Source: Neodiprion pinetum (Eukaryota > Arthropoda > Insecta > Hymenoptera > Diprionidae). From it: a stretch of 64,000 nt of DNA. Below the pieces are notes generated by a model, which saw nothing but the letters and a program-made list of their open reading frames with translations, ran no database searches and was not told the DNA's origin. Shown piece by piece: positions 36,197-50,248 of the stretch; position 1 is the first letter of the stretch; each line of letters starts with the position of its first letter. The stretch covers positions 8,439,257 through 8,503,256 of the forward strand of contig NC_060232.1 of NCBI RefSeq assembly GCF_021155775.2, written 5' to 3'. Position numbers and translations under genes: made by a program.

Positions 36197-39100
36197 CTGA
36201 AACAAACCAGAACGTATCACACATTCTGTGGACTCTTGTAGTTTACAGAGGTTGTTATCCTTCGAGGACCCCTTTTACACGTTGCACATGGGAAAAAAGA
36301 TGCTTCGTAGATCACGTAGAAGGTTCAATCTGACAGACGCTGTCTGCTCATTGATACTTTTCAACTAATCCGCAAGGCAGAAGGCGGAGTGAAGTTGTTA
36401 ATCCGATTGTTTCTCTCTTTATTTGGTTTAGTTCTCGTCTGTTTTCTTCTATTTTTACACGAGTCAGACGTAATAAAGTTTCAATTATGTTATCTCGGTT
36501 CCCGTTTGCTTCGAGCTTTATTTTTTACTTTCATCACTCGGCGTACCCCGGATTCTTCGAGTGGATAGAGTGTGTGCCTGATGGTTATTTGCCTTCATTG
36601 CGTGTTTTCGCGAAAATTTGAATGCAATGCCAATCGCCATTGCCGAATTTCTGGTGGACCGAAAACGTATCAATCTCGTAAAATGTATTTAAGCGTCGAT
36701 TTCCACGTTCTTTTTTTTTTCTTTTCCCTGCTTCTCTCATCCCTTCAACAAGGACTGTATAATAATGGAATCGACCATCCCTCACTCGCACGCGATGCTT
36801 CTGCGTCAGTTTCGACGCATATTTCAATCAATCAATATCTAATATTTCACTTGCACAACGGTTCGGTAATTCCAGGCACGACAGAATGTTTAAAGCTACA
36901 GAATTGACGGTTTATTTACTCCTCTGCAAATGGGAATAGAATCCAATTATTAGACAAAATCACTCGAAATTTATACTGAATCATGCGCGATGAAAAATGT
37001 GACATTTTTTAATTAAATAACGAAGTTTTGAAGTAATACAGCAAAACGAACGGTACATGTTGTAAAACTAAATTCATTATGCCTACATACACACGTCTGT
37101 TACACACGTAATTTTGAATACCTAGCAAAGTGCTAACCATGTATCGCGAGTATGAAAAAAGTATGAAATCTATCTAAATTACTTTTGCATCCAAGATGAC
37201 GAACGATATCTGTAGAGAAAAAGGGCCCAAGTTCTCATTACGCTTGAAGTATAAATTAAGAAATCGTGCCAACTGCTTACTTCTTCTGTATTTATGATGG
37301 GATTTAAAATATCCGTAATTCCTATGGGGTCAAAAACGACGGAATAATTTAATACGTCGGTATAGTTTCTCGCTCACAATTAGTATAGAGATAAAGCTAA
37401 CTTCTCTTTCAGCCCCTCGTATCTAACAACACCCTGTGTAAGCTTGGCCTAATCCACGCCACGAGATAATGCTCGAGTACAGCTATGTGGGCGTAGAACA
37501 TATACTTATCTCCCCGTATAGCTGTGTACAGGGCTATTCTGCAATCGTGTGCGTAATGCTGAGCGCGTAAATACGACATCAGAATGTTAATCCGGTCTCG
37601 GCTTAGCCATTGTTTGTAATTGGTGCACATATACACGGGCGAAGAGGAGCTGATTCATCCCATTTCCTTTACTCAATTTGCATTTTCGAATTTCAAGTGT
37701 TTCCGATTACCGTTCGGCGGAATCCGAGCTCGAGAAAAACCCGCCCCTTTTTCTTCTTCGAGATACACTGAAAGAAATCTACACCGGCCTCTCGATTTAA
37801 ACTGATTCTCTTTCATAATCCAGTTTCATTTTACCTAGTCGTGCACCTGACTTTTCGAGCGTTTTTCAAAAGCCAGGATCACAGAGGTGACTCTCATAAT
37901 TGTCATACTAATGCAAAACTAGGCGAAACTTCAAAAACTATATCTGAGATATCTTTAATTGGACTGGATTGTAATTTAGAAAAAAAAAAACCACAGCATT
38001 ATAGTTTAATTAAGATACGTTATAAAAACATTTCCACAAGGTACAAAAGTCCTTCAAAAAAACTCTTTCATTATCAACTTGAGCAGGATCAAGTCCTCAT
38101 ACCATGCTTTTGACGTTTGATCCGCATCTGAGTGTACCGAAACCTTTCACCGTGTCAAACTTTCGCGAAAATTGAATCCCGACTAACGTATAGATCCACG
38201 TTTTTTAAACCTTCAGAATATCGTACACAACAATTCGTGCTGAACGTAATTCGGGATCGAATTTACGCCAATAAAAACATAACGCGAAGGAGAATTTCTG
38301 CCAAAAGATTGTTAAAAAGTGAGGAAAAAAAGAGAGAGAGAAAAAAAAAAACTGGTCATAACTTAGTTATCAGACGATTTAGATAAACGCGAACTTAGCC
38401 AAATCTTGATATTTACATTTGATGAACCTTCCCCTATTTTGAACCGCGAATATTATCAAAATGCACGCCGTTAGACGCTTCTGACGCCGGCTATAATCTC
38501 TGGACATGAGGATAGTTGGGATTTCCGAACCCGTGACCCCGGGGTCAGCCTCATCTATCTCTCCGACAGGCCAATTGTCTCCGACTCCTTGCCATCCTGG
38601 TCCGCCACGCCTTGCCCAGAGGAGCTCTATACTTCACTTCGCAGCGGGCATACCGAAACAGATCGGCTAATTATACGGTTAATTTCAATGTAGAAACGTG
38701 CTGATTAGGACTCGTTTTCCGGCTAAAACGTGATGATTTCAAGGACGGAATCTCGAGATGCGTGACAATGAATTCGTTGCAGAATACAGCGAGTTTTCAC
38801 GTGGGAAAATTATTTTCCAATATGATAATGGTGCGATGAAAAACGTTTACTTGATCAAACGTGCAAGTATTTCGTAATTAGTTCTTTCCGGTGACTTAGA
38901 AATCCTGTTTTCAATTTTGTTGTAGTTAATTCATTGCATCACGATTCGATCAGCTTCGGGAATTGTCTAATTAACGAAAACTACCAAATTCACTTTCAAT
39001 CCGTATCAAGAACGTCTGTAAAAAAGACTTGCGCCTCGACTTGTACGTATTTGGTTCGCCGATTGATCGAAATTCAGGTTGCACTGTACTCTCTCAACTG

Positions 39101-41982
39101 CGCAACTACGCACCGGAATCACGAACGAACCGTAAACACCAAACGACGGACATACTCTCGACCCTACTTCGCATAGCACACTGTATCTGATCGAAGTAAA
39201 TCCTGAACACTTCTCAGGAACAACTCCTCTCACTTTCAAATTCACTTGTAACATTTTTCAAGAAGATTGAATATGAAATAAAAGAGAGCAATCAGAAAAA
39301 TACAGAAAATGGTTCAAGACAGTGTCAAAAACAGATTATTAATTTATTTTATTTTAAAGTTTATACTTAATAGAATATAAAATGAATCCTCCGTACTCAT
39401 CGCAAGCCAAAAATTTTCGTTTGATAGGCTAGAGTTGAATGCGAAAAGACAGCACAAGGAGTATAAAATGAAAACGAATTTAATTAAAAACAACTCCTAA
39501 AATAGAACAAAGAGGAATGAAAGATATAATATCGGACATTGATGATTAAGATTTGCATGAGAGCGTAGAGCGGATAGAAGACGTTGTATGTTGAAGGGAG
39601 ATTTATTGTAAATAGTTTACTACGTGTATTATTTAATTTGATCACGTGATTTTTTGTTTTTTAATTCTAAGCGTCGTCGTGAATTTCTTATCGGTTTATT
39701 ACCTGGTCAGAAGTTAGTTCTCTGCACACACTTCACGGAATTTCGTTTAAACATATTTGAAACCGACTTCTCTCTCCTCCGAGTGTCGCAGGCCTACTGT
39801 CTCATTAATCCGCTCAAACCTTCAATCCTCAGTGTTTACTTTGAGTAGAATACATCGTCACACACTTGACTACGGTCATGTTTTTCCTTCACACCATTCA
39901 CGACCGTTGCCACTAGTTTAAACGATTCTACCCTTGTCCTAAGATTGTCGTCAGAAAAGACTAAGTGAAAAATTGTCACGTAACACGATTCGTGATTGGA
40001 CCTTTCTGGACCTCAATCTCCATATCTCATAGACGTTGATGGGGGGACAAGATGGGAAAGAGCGAGAGTATGAAGGTTAAGTGGTTACCCGGAAAGCTGC
40101 GATGGAATAGCTGAGGCGACGGTGGCTCGAAGACGCCGAAAGAGAGTCAGCGAGGGCCCGAGGGTGTGAAATTATATCCTGCGAGGGTGGAGGGCGGGGA
40201 AGAAATGAGGGCTGCAACTCTGAACGAAGATTTATCCCGGTTTTCTAGCCTGCACGGAGGCTCCTAGCAACGTTATAATTCTGACTCACTCCTTCCAGAC
40301 CTCGACAAGAGGTATTTTTTACCCTCGACCTTCGCCAAAAAGTTACGAACCTAACTGTGATACTTAGCACTGCCGTCGAATAAATTTCAAGTCACCGGAT
40401 CTCATTTAAAAAGATACTTTCAGCGATTGAACGTTAAAGGACTGACCGTCGTTTTTCCGGAAATTGATCCATTGGTGCCTGTAGGTACCAAAACAGTTAT
40501 CACCGACATTGGTTACCAAAAACTGGAGCAAATGGTTTCCAAGCTTAAAGCCCAGTGATTTAAAAGTCCGAAAAACTATCGCGCAAGAAATTCAAGTACG
40601 GGTAGCCATAATTTGGTAACTAAATCGAGAAGCGTTAAGGTTTTCAAAAACTTTAACTCGATGTGCGTTGAAAAGTGCAAGTGAAGCAAATGGGTTATCA
40701 TACAGGCTGCGGAGGATGATTAGCGCAGCGAAGCGTGTAGAGATGCGAAAAAATTTGTCGCAAGAAGACTGGCACTTCGAGACTCGTTTTCGCGATAACG
40801 CGAGGACTGTGACTGGCGTTACGCCAGACGTCGTCGTCGAGACCCAAGGGACAACGGTGAAAAATCTTTTTCGAATATTACATTTGGAATTTATGCTCCC
40901 ACGTGATTTCCACGCATATTTTTCGAACCAATCATATCAGGATTGAGAATTTCTCGTCATCAATTATGCACCAGCCCGGAGACCCTTACGGATTATTCTT
41001 TACCGAGTCTGTCGAGTGTACATCAGACGACGTTGAAACGGAAATGAAGAACTTCTGAAGCTTACTCAAGAATGAAAAGAGGTTTTCCATTTCACCCTTT
41101 TGTCCGCATTGGATTGTTCAAACAAGTACATCAGAGGTAAGAAAATTTTCATTACCTCGGATGAGAAGAAAAATAGAAAGAAAAATATCAGTCCTAACCC
41201 TGAGGAGGAATCGTGAATCGTGGAAAATCCTGCTGCGATAAGGTTGAGAAAGGATGGCTGGCTTTTATCTTCCGCGGGTTTTTAAACCTTCGATTTTGTG
41301 TGTATAAGCTAAATCGCTATATCTCCCTGTGGTTTCACTCCACCTTTTTGCAGCTTGACCGTTGTAAGGGATTTTTCTCCGAAGATTCTCTATCTGTATT
41401 TACGTGCCGAAGTTGGACACTCCACTGCGTGATTCTATCTTCATAAATTATACTCTAGAGAGCAGCGGAGAGCTACCGAACCAAAAGTTTCAACTTTATG
41501 GTTGCATTTCGAACCTCCTATATTGGTTTTGGCTTTTACGTTACGGCACATCCTTCACGCATCTGACGAGCACATCTCTGTGTTAACCCTTTCCAGCACA
41601 GTAGATCATCGATGATGTTACGCTTTTTTTCTGTTCGGTGTTTGCGTATTTTTCGAAATTATTAGAGGTGAACCCGTTATGTATTTTCGTATCCAAGCAC
41701 ATTCTCGATGAAAATCGAAGACCGAATGAATGAAAAAAAAGTCACTCATTCTGCACTTCGTCGTTGCGATGGGTGTTTCGATGCGTAGCTGAGGTTTTCG
41801 GACTCGTTGGACAAGCCCAGCTTTTATACCCGACACCATTGATTGACGGGCGGATAATCCGAGTTGAATATCGAAAAACGGATCAACGCGAATCTCGCGC
41901 ATTGCACGACGGCTAATATTCGACGTGAATATCAGCGATTAACTATGCAGAGTTTTGATTAAGTGAAACGTATCGGGCCGTC
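36197..41982. other. Upstream non-coding DNA, presumed intron of the CUB gene
   Basis: On the minus strand this lies 5' of the first visible CUB exon. The exon carrying the C1-C2 half of that CUB should be on this side, but no G-x-F-x-SP-x-YP pattern was found. A GC-rich patch at about 38470-38690 has an unassigned open frame (see findings). A GA/A microsatellite occurs at about 38328-38350. The block at about 40060-40330 is GC-rich and frame-poor. Confidence 0.45.
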
Positions 41983-42248
41983 AGTCTCGGGTGAATCGAG
42001 TCAGCAGCGACGAGCATCGCGAGGCAGAGAACATTTGAAACAAATCGACTCTCTTGCTCGAGACGTAGGATCGTCGGGTAGAAGGGTTAGCGGAGTTTCG
42101 CGAAACGCTTACACGCGAGTAACTAGAGGATACTTTGAGTATCTGTATCGTCTGGAGTGTCGAGTGTCGAGGAAACTCCAGCTAGAATTCCAGAGTCGCA
42201 AATGGCTCGGTCGTTTCGGGGTAGCACAATCGAAGTTGCGATTGGACG
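41983..42248 (+). other. Candidate plus-strand first (leader) exon
   Basis: A CpG-rich 266-bp segment begins at an arthropod-style initiator TCAGT (41981-41985) and ends at a consensus donor, GGACG|GTAAGTGAG (GT at 42249-42250). It contains an ATG-less open texture typical of untranslated leader exons. The 97-codon frame from 41963 is arginine/serine-rich without a known domain. No matching acceptor or downstream exon could be identified, so this could be a non-coding RNA, the first exon of a gene beyond the window, or chance. Confidence 0.22.
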
Positions 42249-42262
42249 GTAAGTGAGAAGTT

Positions 42263-42788
42263 GGGTGGGGGTCAAAATCCCGAAGGACCAAAAAGTCGAC
42301 TGGTCGAAGACCCGGAATTTTCCAAATACGAATTTTAAAGCAATTCCCACGACCAGCGTATCGAAGTTGTAATTATCGCTGAATCACCCAGTTGATTAAC
42401 TGTTTTCCCGAATGTTCGTTCAACCAAACGCTCTCTCATCCGAAAAAGTATTTTCGGAACAATCCGCATTCCGAATGACCAGAGCACTGAATGTGGAGGT
42501 ACAGAAAAATGATTGTTCCGAAATTAAAAATTGACAGCGGCTATCGCTTCGAACAGCCGCAAAACCGAAAAATTAGTCGTCGACGATCAAAGTTCGGAAA
42601 GAGCAAAATCACGATTCGCAAAATGCAGAAGGGCCAGAAAGTCAAAAGGCTGCAATACGGTTGTCATGGTTACGTAGACTTTGCTAAATGGCACCAAACA
42701 CCGGCCATCGGATACGCGTGTCGTTGCAGAGAATATATGGGTTTATGACGTCATCCAGCCTTTCGGCATTTCGGCTGTCTTCAGCGGG
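42263..42788 (+). mobile_element. GGGTGGGG-terminal MITE, copy 1 (3' truncated, core present)
   Basis: Begins GGGTGGGGGTCAAAATCC, identical for its first 18 bases to the copy at 52970. It follows that copy for about 525 bp and ends abruptly after GTCTTCAGCGGG, where the 52970 copy continues another ~340 bp. Identity to that copy is roughly 80% through most of its length. It rises to about 95% over 42652-42757, a core with a perfect TGACGTCA (42746-42753). The small frame 42491-42748 is shared with the other copy only through this core and is not conserved as protein upstream. It starts 14 bp after a GTAAGT donor. Confidence 0.75.
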
Positions 42789-45700
42789 ATCTCAAATTCA
42801 AATGAATTTGAAGTGTGCAATGGATGTGCAAATGAAAATTATGCACAGTTAACTCGGTTGTATACTCATAGCCAACCTTATTCACCTCGAGGCTCAGTTT
42901 ACAAATTTAGTATTCCGTGTCGTACGTATCATTAATTATGTACATTAGTTTCTTAATGAAATTTTACAACGATGAGCCCTTTGAGAGTATCGCGGTGAAA
43001 GTTTCGGATATAGACTGGAGTTTCTCAACGCTTTGTTGCTCCGAAATGTCGTTTTTCCAATATGATTAGCATTGTACTTTGTAATATCCATACATTGTTT
43101 CTATTACAAGCTTAGTGACAGGAATATTCTATTACATTCGCAGGCTGCTGTTGGATCGAGTTTGATCGAACCAGGCCTATGAATTAATTTCATATTTTCT
43201 CAAACACGCAGATATATTTCCTGTACTTGAGGTCTAGTGAAACCTTGACTCTTTGCTATTCCAACGGTTTTTACATAGCGCCTAGCTTATTGAACCCCCG
43301 CACTCTTGCCACTATCAATAAAATAACAACAACAGTGAAAACCAGCCTGTATTATTCATCAGGAAACATCGGACCACCTTTTGGATCCGGATTAATCTCC
43401 GGTCAGAGACTGTATGTGACGAGATCAAGCCTCATATTACCTCCTGAATAAAATGCCTCCAGCGATCGAGCTTTCCTCTCGACAATCGGGTGGGGACTGC
43501 GGTTAGCAACAATTCTATATTGCCGTCACGTGTGGGACAAGTAACAAGACTATGCAGGATTTGTTAATCCCCGATACGTGGTGGATAGATATTCGAAGGC
43601 CTCGCATGGTGTTCAAACAATCTGATTGGAATGGACATTTAAACCCGCGTCTATGTCCATTACACGTAACCACGAGAATCTAGAACGTGTTTATTTTATT
43701 CTCACGTTGAAACACTCTTGTACCGTGCAGCAAGTGCATGGTTCAGGTTATTCGGTTTCACCCGAGTTCCGGTAGACTCGGAGAGAGCTTTTAGAGGTGA
43801 TTCCATTAGACTTTCGTGGTTTGTTTTGCCGGTATAAAGACGCCGCGTCCGCTGCGCTCTGAGGTTCTCGAAAGAGGGAGGCCAGGTGAAACGTTGAATT
43901 CCCCACGTGTCGAGGACGAATTGCCCGACGACACTATAGTCTAACGTAAGGAGGGCCGTGAAACTTCGTAGGAAATGTCGTAAAAAAAAAAAAAAAAACA
44001 AACAAGAAGTGAAACGAAACGAAACAAGAGAAATTCTGAACTCGAAAAGTTTTGTCAAAAGTTGATTGTCACTCGGGAAAGGATGTGGGTAATATTACCA
44101 CCTCAATTCTGCAGGCATTTTCCGGGGCCCGAGATTAGACGAGACGTCGTCGATTCTCAGTCCTCTTCACTTTCTCGAAAAAAAAAAAAAAATTCGGAAT
44201 AATCACGAGAGCTTGGGTTGTGAAGTTTCCGGGTTTCGTGTGATCGTGATTGAAAATCCATCAGCATCGAACGTCCCAGAAGCACCATTATATCGATCTC
44301 TACCAACTTGGCTGGGTGCTTCAAGGAACGTTTGAGAAATCGTCGTGAATTCCGGTAGATCAAGGAAGGTCGTTGATTGGGATCAGATAATTCAGAGATC
44401 CTCTCCCATCGGCGAGATGAGAAGCGTCTGCCGGAGAGTGAGAATTAGGAGAGGTGAACGTCGTGTATGAGGGAAAAACCGTTGCTGACTCAGCACCGTT
44501 TCACAGCCGTGCCGTATGCAACGGATATGGAATCGTATTTTCCCCAAAGACCGGCTGACTAGAATCTACAGTGAGTATGAACTCCACGATACCTACGAAA
44601 CGGTACGCCAACACCGATGTTGAAAAAACTGTCATCGTCTGAATTTTTCAATCTTCTACAGAACCTTCAATTTCAGGATTCTGCAAACCAAATTCGGCAA
44701 GGTGATTTTCACGGTCTACATACCGATAGACGTGCCTCTGAGATGAGAGTAAGTTTACGTTAAGGTAAACAATTTCGTGGATAACCAATCAAGCGCCGAG
44801 GGAATATCAAAAGTCACCAAATGGTCCGATTTCTTCGCACCGAAGGAATTGAACTTGGCAGGTTCTTCATCTTTAAATTCAAAGAACAGTTTCTCCCGTG
44901 GGTAACTATAAGTAGAAGAGTTCGTTACACCGACGCTGGCGGTAGGATTACAATTGCCGAAGTATCGAATGGTGCTGGATCCTTCAAACCTTACGAGGCT
45001 TTACAGACGTAAACAGCATGTTTCACCATGTAATGCGCGCAGGCAGCGGTGTCGTACGGTGAGTATAATAATTGAATCAAGCAGTCGCTCTTCCTGCGTT
45101 CCTGAGATGAGACAGCAGCTCGCACCACTCATGTACTTTAAATTGAGTTCAAGATTAATTTATGCTTACATTCAATTTATGGGCTGATGTTCCAACGCCT
45201 CAACTTGAGTATCAATCACGCGACAGAAATTCCATTTAGTTCGGATGGTACCAAAATCCGCCGAGTGTTTTCACGTCTACTTGCGCGCATGACAACGTTT
45301 CGAAACACATCCATATTTTGCAGAAAAGTAAGAAAGAAAATAAAATCATGAGGATTTAGCGGAATATTCGCACTAAAGGAAATTTATAAAAAAAACATAT
45401 TATAATTGGATTGTTCGCAATGCCCAGAACCATATGAATATAACGTACCAGTTACACGGTGAAAAATAATTAAAGTAACGCTATTATCTCCCTTTGTTTT
45501 CCAAGAGACGGAATGAACAACTGTGTCACGTTACAAGGTATCGACTAACGCAATGGACAAAGGATCGCAAACGGGAAACTTGAGTCTATGAAAAACCGTA
45601 AAAGCTTGGTGAAAATTAACAAATAAGTCAGTATGACGATTTTTTTTTCACCTCTTCACTCCATTTCCGAGACTTCGAGTGTCCAATTTTAACGTAACAA

Positions 45701-48700
45701 CAACTGCGACGAGTGGAGATAGAAACTCGTATTATTACATAGACCATAAACTGATGTTTATTTCCTGCCTAATGGCGTTGCCGTAACCACAACCACACTC
45801 GTTATCAGGTAGTCAGCGATGGATGCGTCGCGTCTCTGGCTAATTTGAGTACATGAATTCGGCAAGGTTCGGGGAGCCGTGGTGATGTCGGAAGGGGCGA
45901 GCTGGACTCTTAATCTTTATTTTATCCCCTAGGTTCGATCTGTTACTCGAAGGGTCGTACTTCGCTCGAATCTTCGACTACCTGCAATAAAGACTCGACA
46001 TCCTTCTTCGCACCGTCACGCAAGGCCGGCAACGCGTTGGAAGAGAGTCGTGTTCGAGTGGAAGGGATCGCGAGTATATCGGAGAGCGAAGGAACCCTCG
46101 TTCATTTCGCATTTTAGATGAATAAATGAATGAGCAACAATTTTCCGGGATCGTGTATCTCTCGGTTGCTTCCACGCCAGGCACCGTCACCGATACTTCA
46201 TCCTCCCACTGTGCCGCAGTTTGACAAATGGTCTACCTCTGTGTCCAGGCGAGAAGCTCGAGCGAAACGTCTCAATATCGAAGCGATGAATCAATGCTGT
46301 ATCCTGGCTCTGTAGATCGACTTGCCGGCAAATTTTCTTCTTTACGAACATTAGGTAAACTTTTAACTCTCGCAGCCTCCCGCTATCTTTACGCAGAAAA
46401 AAATGACGCCTCGAACCGTGTTTCTCAAGGGTTGAACCCCGCTTTCTCGCAATTCTCAAGTATCGCCGTAACGTTTATCGCGCGAACGACGAATCGGTTC
46501 ATCTCGGAATTACGACGCTGGATGGGCTGATGGGCACACCTACGTTACAGCTTTCAGTCGACTGTCGCGATCGCCTTCGTTATGGTCCAGCAATATGGCG
46601 AATAGTCCAGTTAAAATTATTATAACCGTAAAGCGGACAGTGCGTGAACCTTTACGGTGTGATGGAGGAATTTTTAACTTTCAAGTTTAGTACAAGGTCC
46701 GAGGAAACTGCCACGTCAACTCGGATTTCTTCAGTCAATCTCGATACCCTGATGTTACAAATTGCTGTACGCGAACTAACGGTTGATAATAAAATACTTC
46801 ATGCGGACGGAAACGTTGACCGTCGCCGCGTTGTAAAGATATGAGGGAATGTACCGAAAACATTTACAAGTTATACATTTTTCAGTTTTTTTCTACTCTC
46901 TGAATAATTCTGATTAATTGCTTACGCTGTTCGTCGATGGTAATGTTTTGAAAGTATTTTTTCACAAAGTTGTTCAAATTGTAAAATTCTTTCTATTTCG
47001 CTTGGATCGAATATCAAAATCGCCGGTATGCAGTGAATCTTATTCTTGGAATTTTTACGATTTCTCGAACGGTAAAAATCGACAAGTAGCAAACTCAAAG
47101 GCGTCGACTGTAACAAAAATACATCAATTTTATTGATCGTTTATCGAAGAAGAGGTTCAGCACCGCGAATGTCGTCACGGCTGAAATTGATTAGAAAATA
47201 ATATCATAAAAAAACTGGAATTTTGTTCTTCAACACCTTTTCACGATGAACAGTGGTATCCGCAACGAACAGAGTTTGGGGTAAAAACGACGACGACGAA
47301 TCTCCAAAACAGCGGAGTTTGCGAATTTTATGGAAAAATAACAGGTAAAAGTAAAATCCAGCAAGTTACAAACAATCTCCAAGAGGCTTGGGCGGTGAGA
47401 AGAGTGGGCAAGTCGACAAAGGAAGCTCGATACACAAAGACGGGAGGCCGTGCGAGCTTAAAGTAGGGAGAAGAGCCACCTTAAAACATTGATCTTTACA
47501 CGCGAAGCGAGCGGCATCCATTGGGGTAGCTTTACGTTCTCATAAAGCTCCATTGTTTAGCTCAGCTCGCATTCATAAATCTCTATTGTCATGCTGAATA
47601 CAACCCGACGATGTTCCGAAACCGATGTAGGCTCCAGTTCAGCGCGCTGGTTGAATGGGTTGACTCTCGATATATGGATCCATGTGCAGCAATGACGAGC
47701 TCGCGACGCCGCAAACTCAGGATCAAAATTATCAACCTCTTCAACTTGGTTGATGGATATCCGCTTTACGATACCAGCGTCGTCATCTTTCCTGGCAAAA
47801 GTTGTACCGCGGTAGCAAATGCCGATTAGTGCGCGCGAAAAGCTGCCAAGAAATAGGTACAAGCTTTGACGACGATTCTTACGAAGCCACTGTGGATAAA
47901 AATTCAAGTCGACTCAGGGTTTGATATTGTTAGGTTAAACCCTCGAGAGGATGACGTCGTTGTGGCAGATCGCCGCGTTCTAATTGGAAATTGAATTTGA
48001 ACTTGACTTGAATTTCGAATGACTTCGCAGTTCGGCTTGCTTCTACTCAACTAATCCTTCATATGTTTTGATCCATGAAGTTGTAGTTTGTAGAAAAGTT
48101 TTTCAATCGAAGTGCTTTGGAGTCGTGGAAACTATTGCACTATTATTATTTTCACGTAATGCAAGGTCATCACTGGATTGTATAAACAAAAAGGCTATTT
48201 TTGATGTAAGGATTTCACGTAATATTATATCATATTCTGCATAACGTCGCACGTTTATACAACAATTAAGAAGGATTCTATGGAAGCAATTTCGAGAATT
48301 CATCATGAATTTCAGCAAGCAAACATTACACTTACAATTAGAACCTATTTTACTAGCTAATCTAGTGTCAGTGATACGATTTAGAATGTGTGGCAAAGAT
48401 GATCCAAAGGGTTAAGTTTCAAACGTTCAAATAAAGAAGCTTCAAACGCCATTCCAACGTATTACTCGTGGCCTCAAGTTTTCCCGAGCAAAAAAGCTCC
48501 CTCGTTTTGGAGCTTCATTGCATATTCCAAGATTTTATAACGAGCATCGTATTACTTATGAAAATGATTGTAACAAAATATACTGAACATATTCGGTATT
48601 AGTAATAATGGTAATACTTTTAGAGGGTCAATTTCTCTGAAAGACCTCATAAAAGTTACGTGCAGAAGCTTCGTGTAATAGCGATAAGCTTCGGGCATCG

Positions 48701-50212
48701 CGCAGAGAGGGAGATCCTCTTTAAGGCGCGTCGTGTAGCAAATTAATTAAAGCTCCGTGCAGTGAATTAAAATTCGCTCCAAGGACTGGAAAAAAATTAT
48801 CAATTACGCACGCCTCCCATGCTAAGCTCGAATTTACTAGCGTTCATAGATGTGCAATTTTCCACTTCTTATACCCAGGAGTTGTTTACGATAATATGTC
48901 TGCACACGAAGTATCAATCTACACTGGAAACAATGAATATTTACATTTTCAATTTAAAGGAATTTCTTTTTTTCTTTCGTTACGTAGTCCAAGCCATTAA
49001 GGTTACCTATATTATTTCTCGTCACTTTTGCTTTTCATCTATCAAATATCGACTGACTCGCATTAGCGTTTTTTTAATATTGTAGATAAAAACGGTGCGC
49101 AATGATGAAAATTTCGAAATAAAACTCCGGCAAATCGCGGCATTTTTCATCCAAGGCTGGAGATTTTATGGCAGGTAGTATAAGCCGTTGATATATTATA
49201 TCGTGAGATCAACTGTGTGGAAACGCACCGTCGTCCGTCTGAGGGCATAAAATCTCTTACGGCAAATTTCGCTGGATGATCGTCTCTCGCTGCCAATTTC
49301 TTCGCTAAAAGACGAGAGCATGGTTGAAACCCCGATTTTCACACCTCCGCAGTCGCCTCATGAGGTTTGAGGTGACAAAATACTCCGACAACTTTTTCAC
49401 TTTCACTTCTTTATCAGATCTCGCGATTATACCCACACGGATATTCGCGTTTGAAAATTGCAGCAATTATAATCGTCAGTGGTGAAGATCGGCAAATTCT
49501 AATCGGTCAAATCTTTGGTTAGTATCCAGAATTTGAAATTTAATGATCAGAGATATTAAGAGAATAGAAGTCACGAATTAGAAGAGCAATTTCGAGCCGG
49601 AGGTTCATCCGACTCAATGCGACGAAACTAATTAGTAGCGGAATTTCGTCTGAATACAAATTAGAAACGTACAATTCTGAATGTAATTCCATCTGGTCAC
49701 GCATGAGAATAGCGATCATCAGTCACAAAAGTACTCCAGTTTGCCTGATTGAAATGCGTACGAGTAGATTGTTTATAATTTATCTCTGTTACTCTGGGGG
49801 AACAAAAAACGTTTACCCGAACACGATGTACATTTGTTTGATTAGGAGTCATGAAAACAAATAGAAACTCATAGGGTTCCGAATATACGTCATACGTATG
49901 TATCGTGTTGAAAGGATCGCACGTAATTATTTATCGGTCACCGATGGCAACACAGCGACTACAATAATTGCGCTGCACGTGGGTATGAAATTTGATCGAA
50001 AACGGCAAATTGCGAAAGCACGTTCGAAGGTTTTTCACTGCCAGGTGTGAAATTTGACACATGTGTTTTTTTCTCAAAGTGAGTTTACGCGTGACAACGA
50101 TGCTTGCACGTTGAGCCAGGGGGTACAGCTGTCACGAGTAAACAACCGGCGAAACAAAGTATGAGCCCAGAAAAACAAGCTCACATTAAGGAAATTTGTT
50201 AGGGAGTGGTGC

Positions 50213-50216
<4 letters not shown>
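42789..50216. other. Non-coding DNA, no gene recognised
   Basis: Contains a 17-A run (43982-43998) followed by (GAAAC)n to about 44029, and a 15-A run at 44178-44192. A GTAAGT donor-like site near 44749 follows a short possible plus-strand exon (about 44677-44748), with stops in two frames and no recognisable product. All longer frames lack known domains. No further CUB exon was found on the minus strand. Confidence 0.4.

Positions 50217-50245
<29 letters not shown>
50217..50245. repeat. (GA)n microsatellite
   Basis: An uninterrupted GA dinucleotide run of about 28 bp on the plus strand. It produces an SLSLSL stretch in the minus-strand frame 50074-50367, which is an artefact. Confidence 0.92.

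Positions 50246-50248
<3 letters not shown>

Noticed and set aside
42491..42748. Small frame sharing a ~20-residue C-terminal stretch with the frame at 53197-53454
   Set aside because: The shared protein stretch is simply the conserved nucleotide core of the MITE. Upstream codons are not conserved as protein.
45453..45655. Possible MITE between CACGGTGAAAAA and TTTTTTTCACC
   Set aside because: The inverted similarity is only about nine bases of A/T-rich sequence and the ends and flanks do not match.
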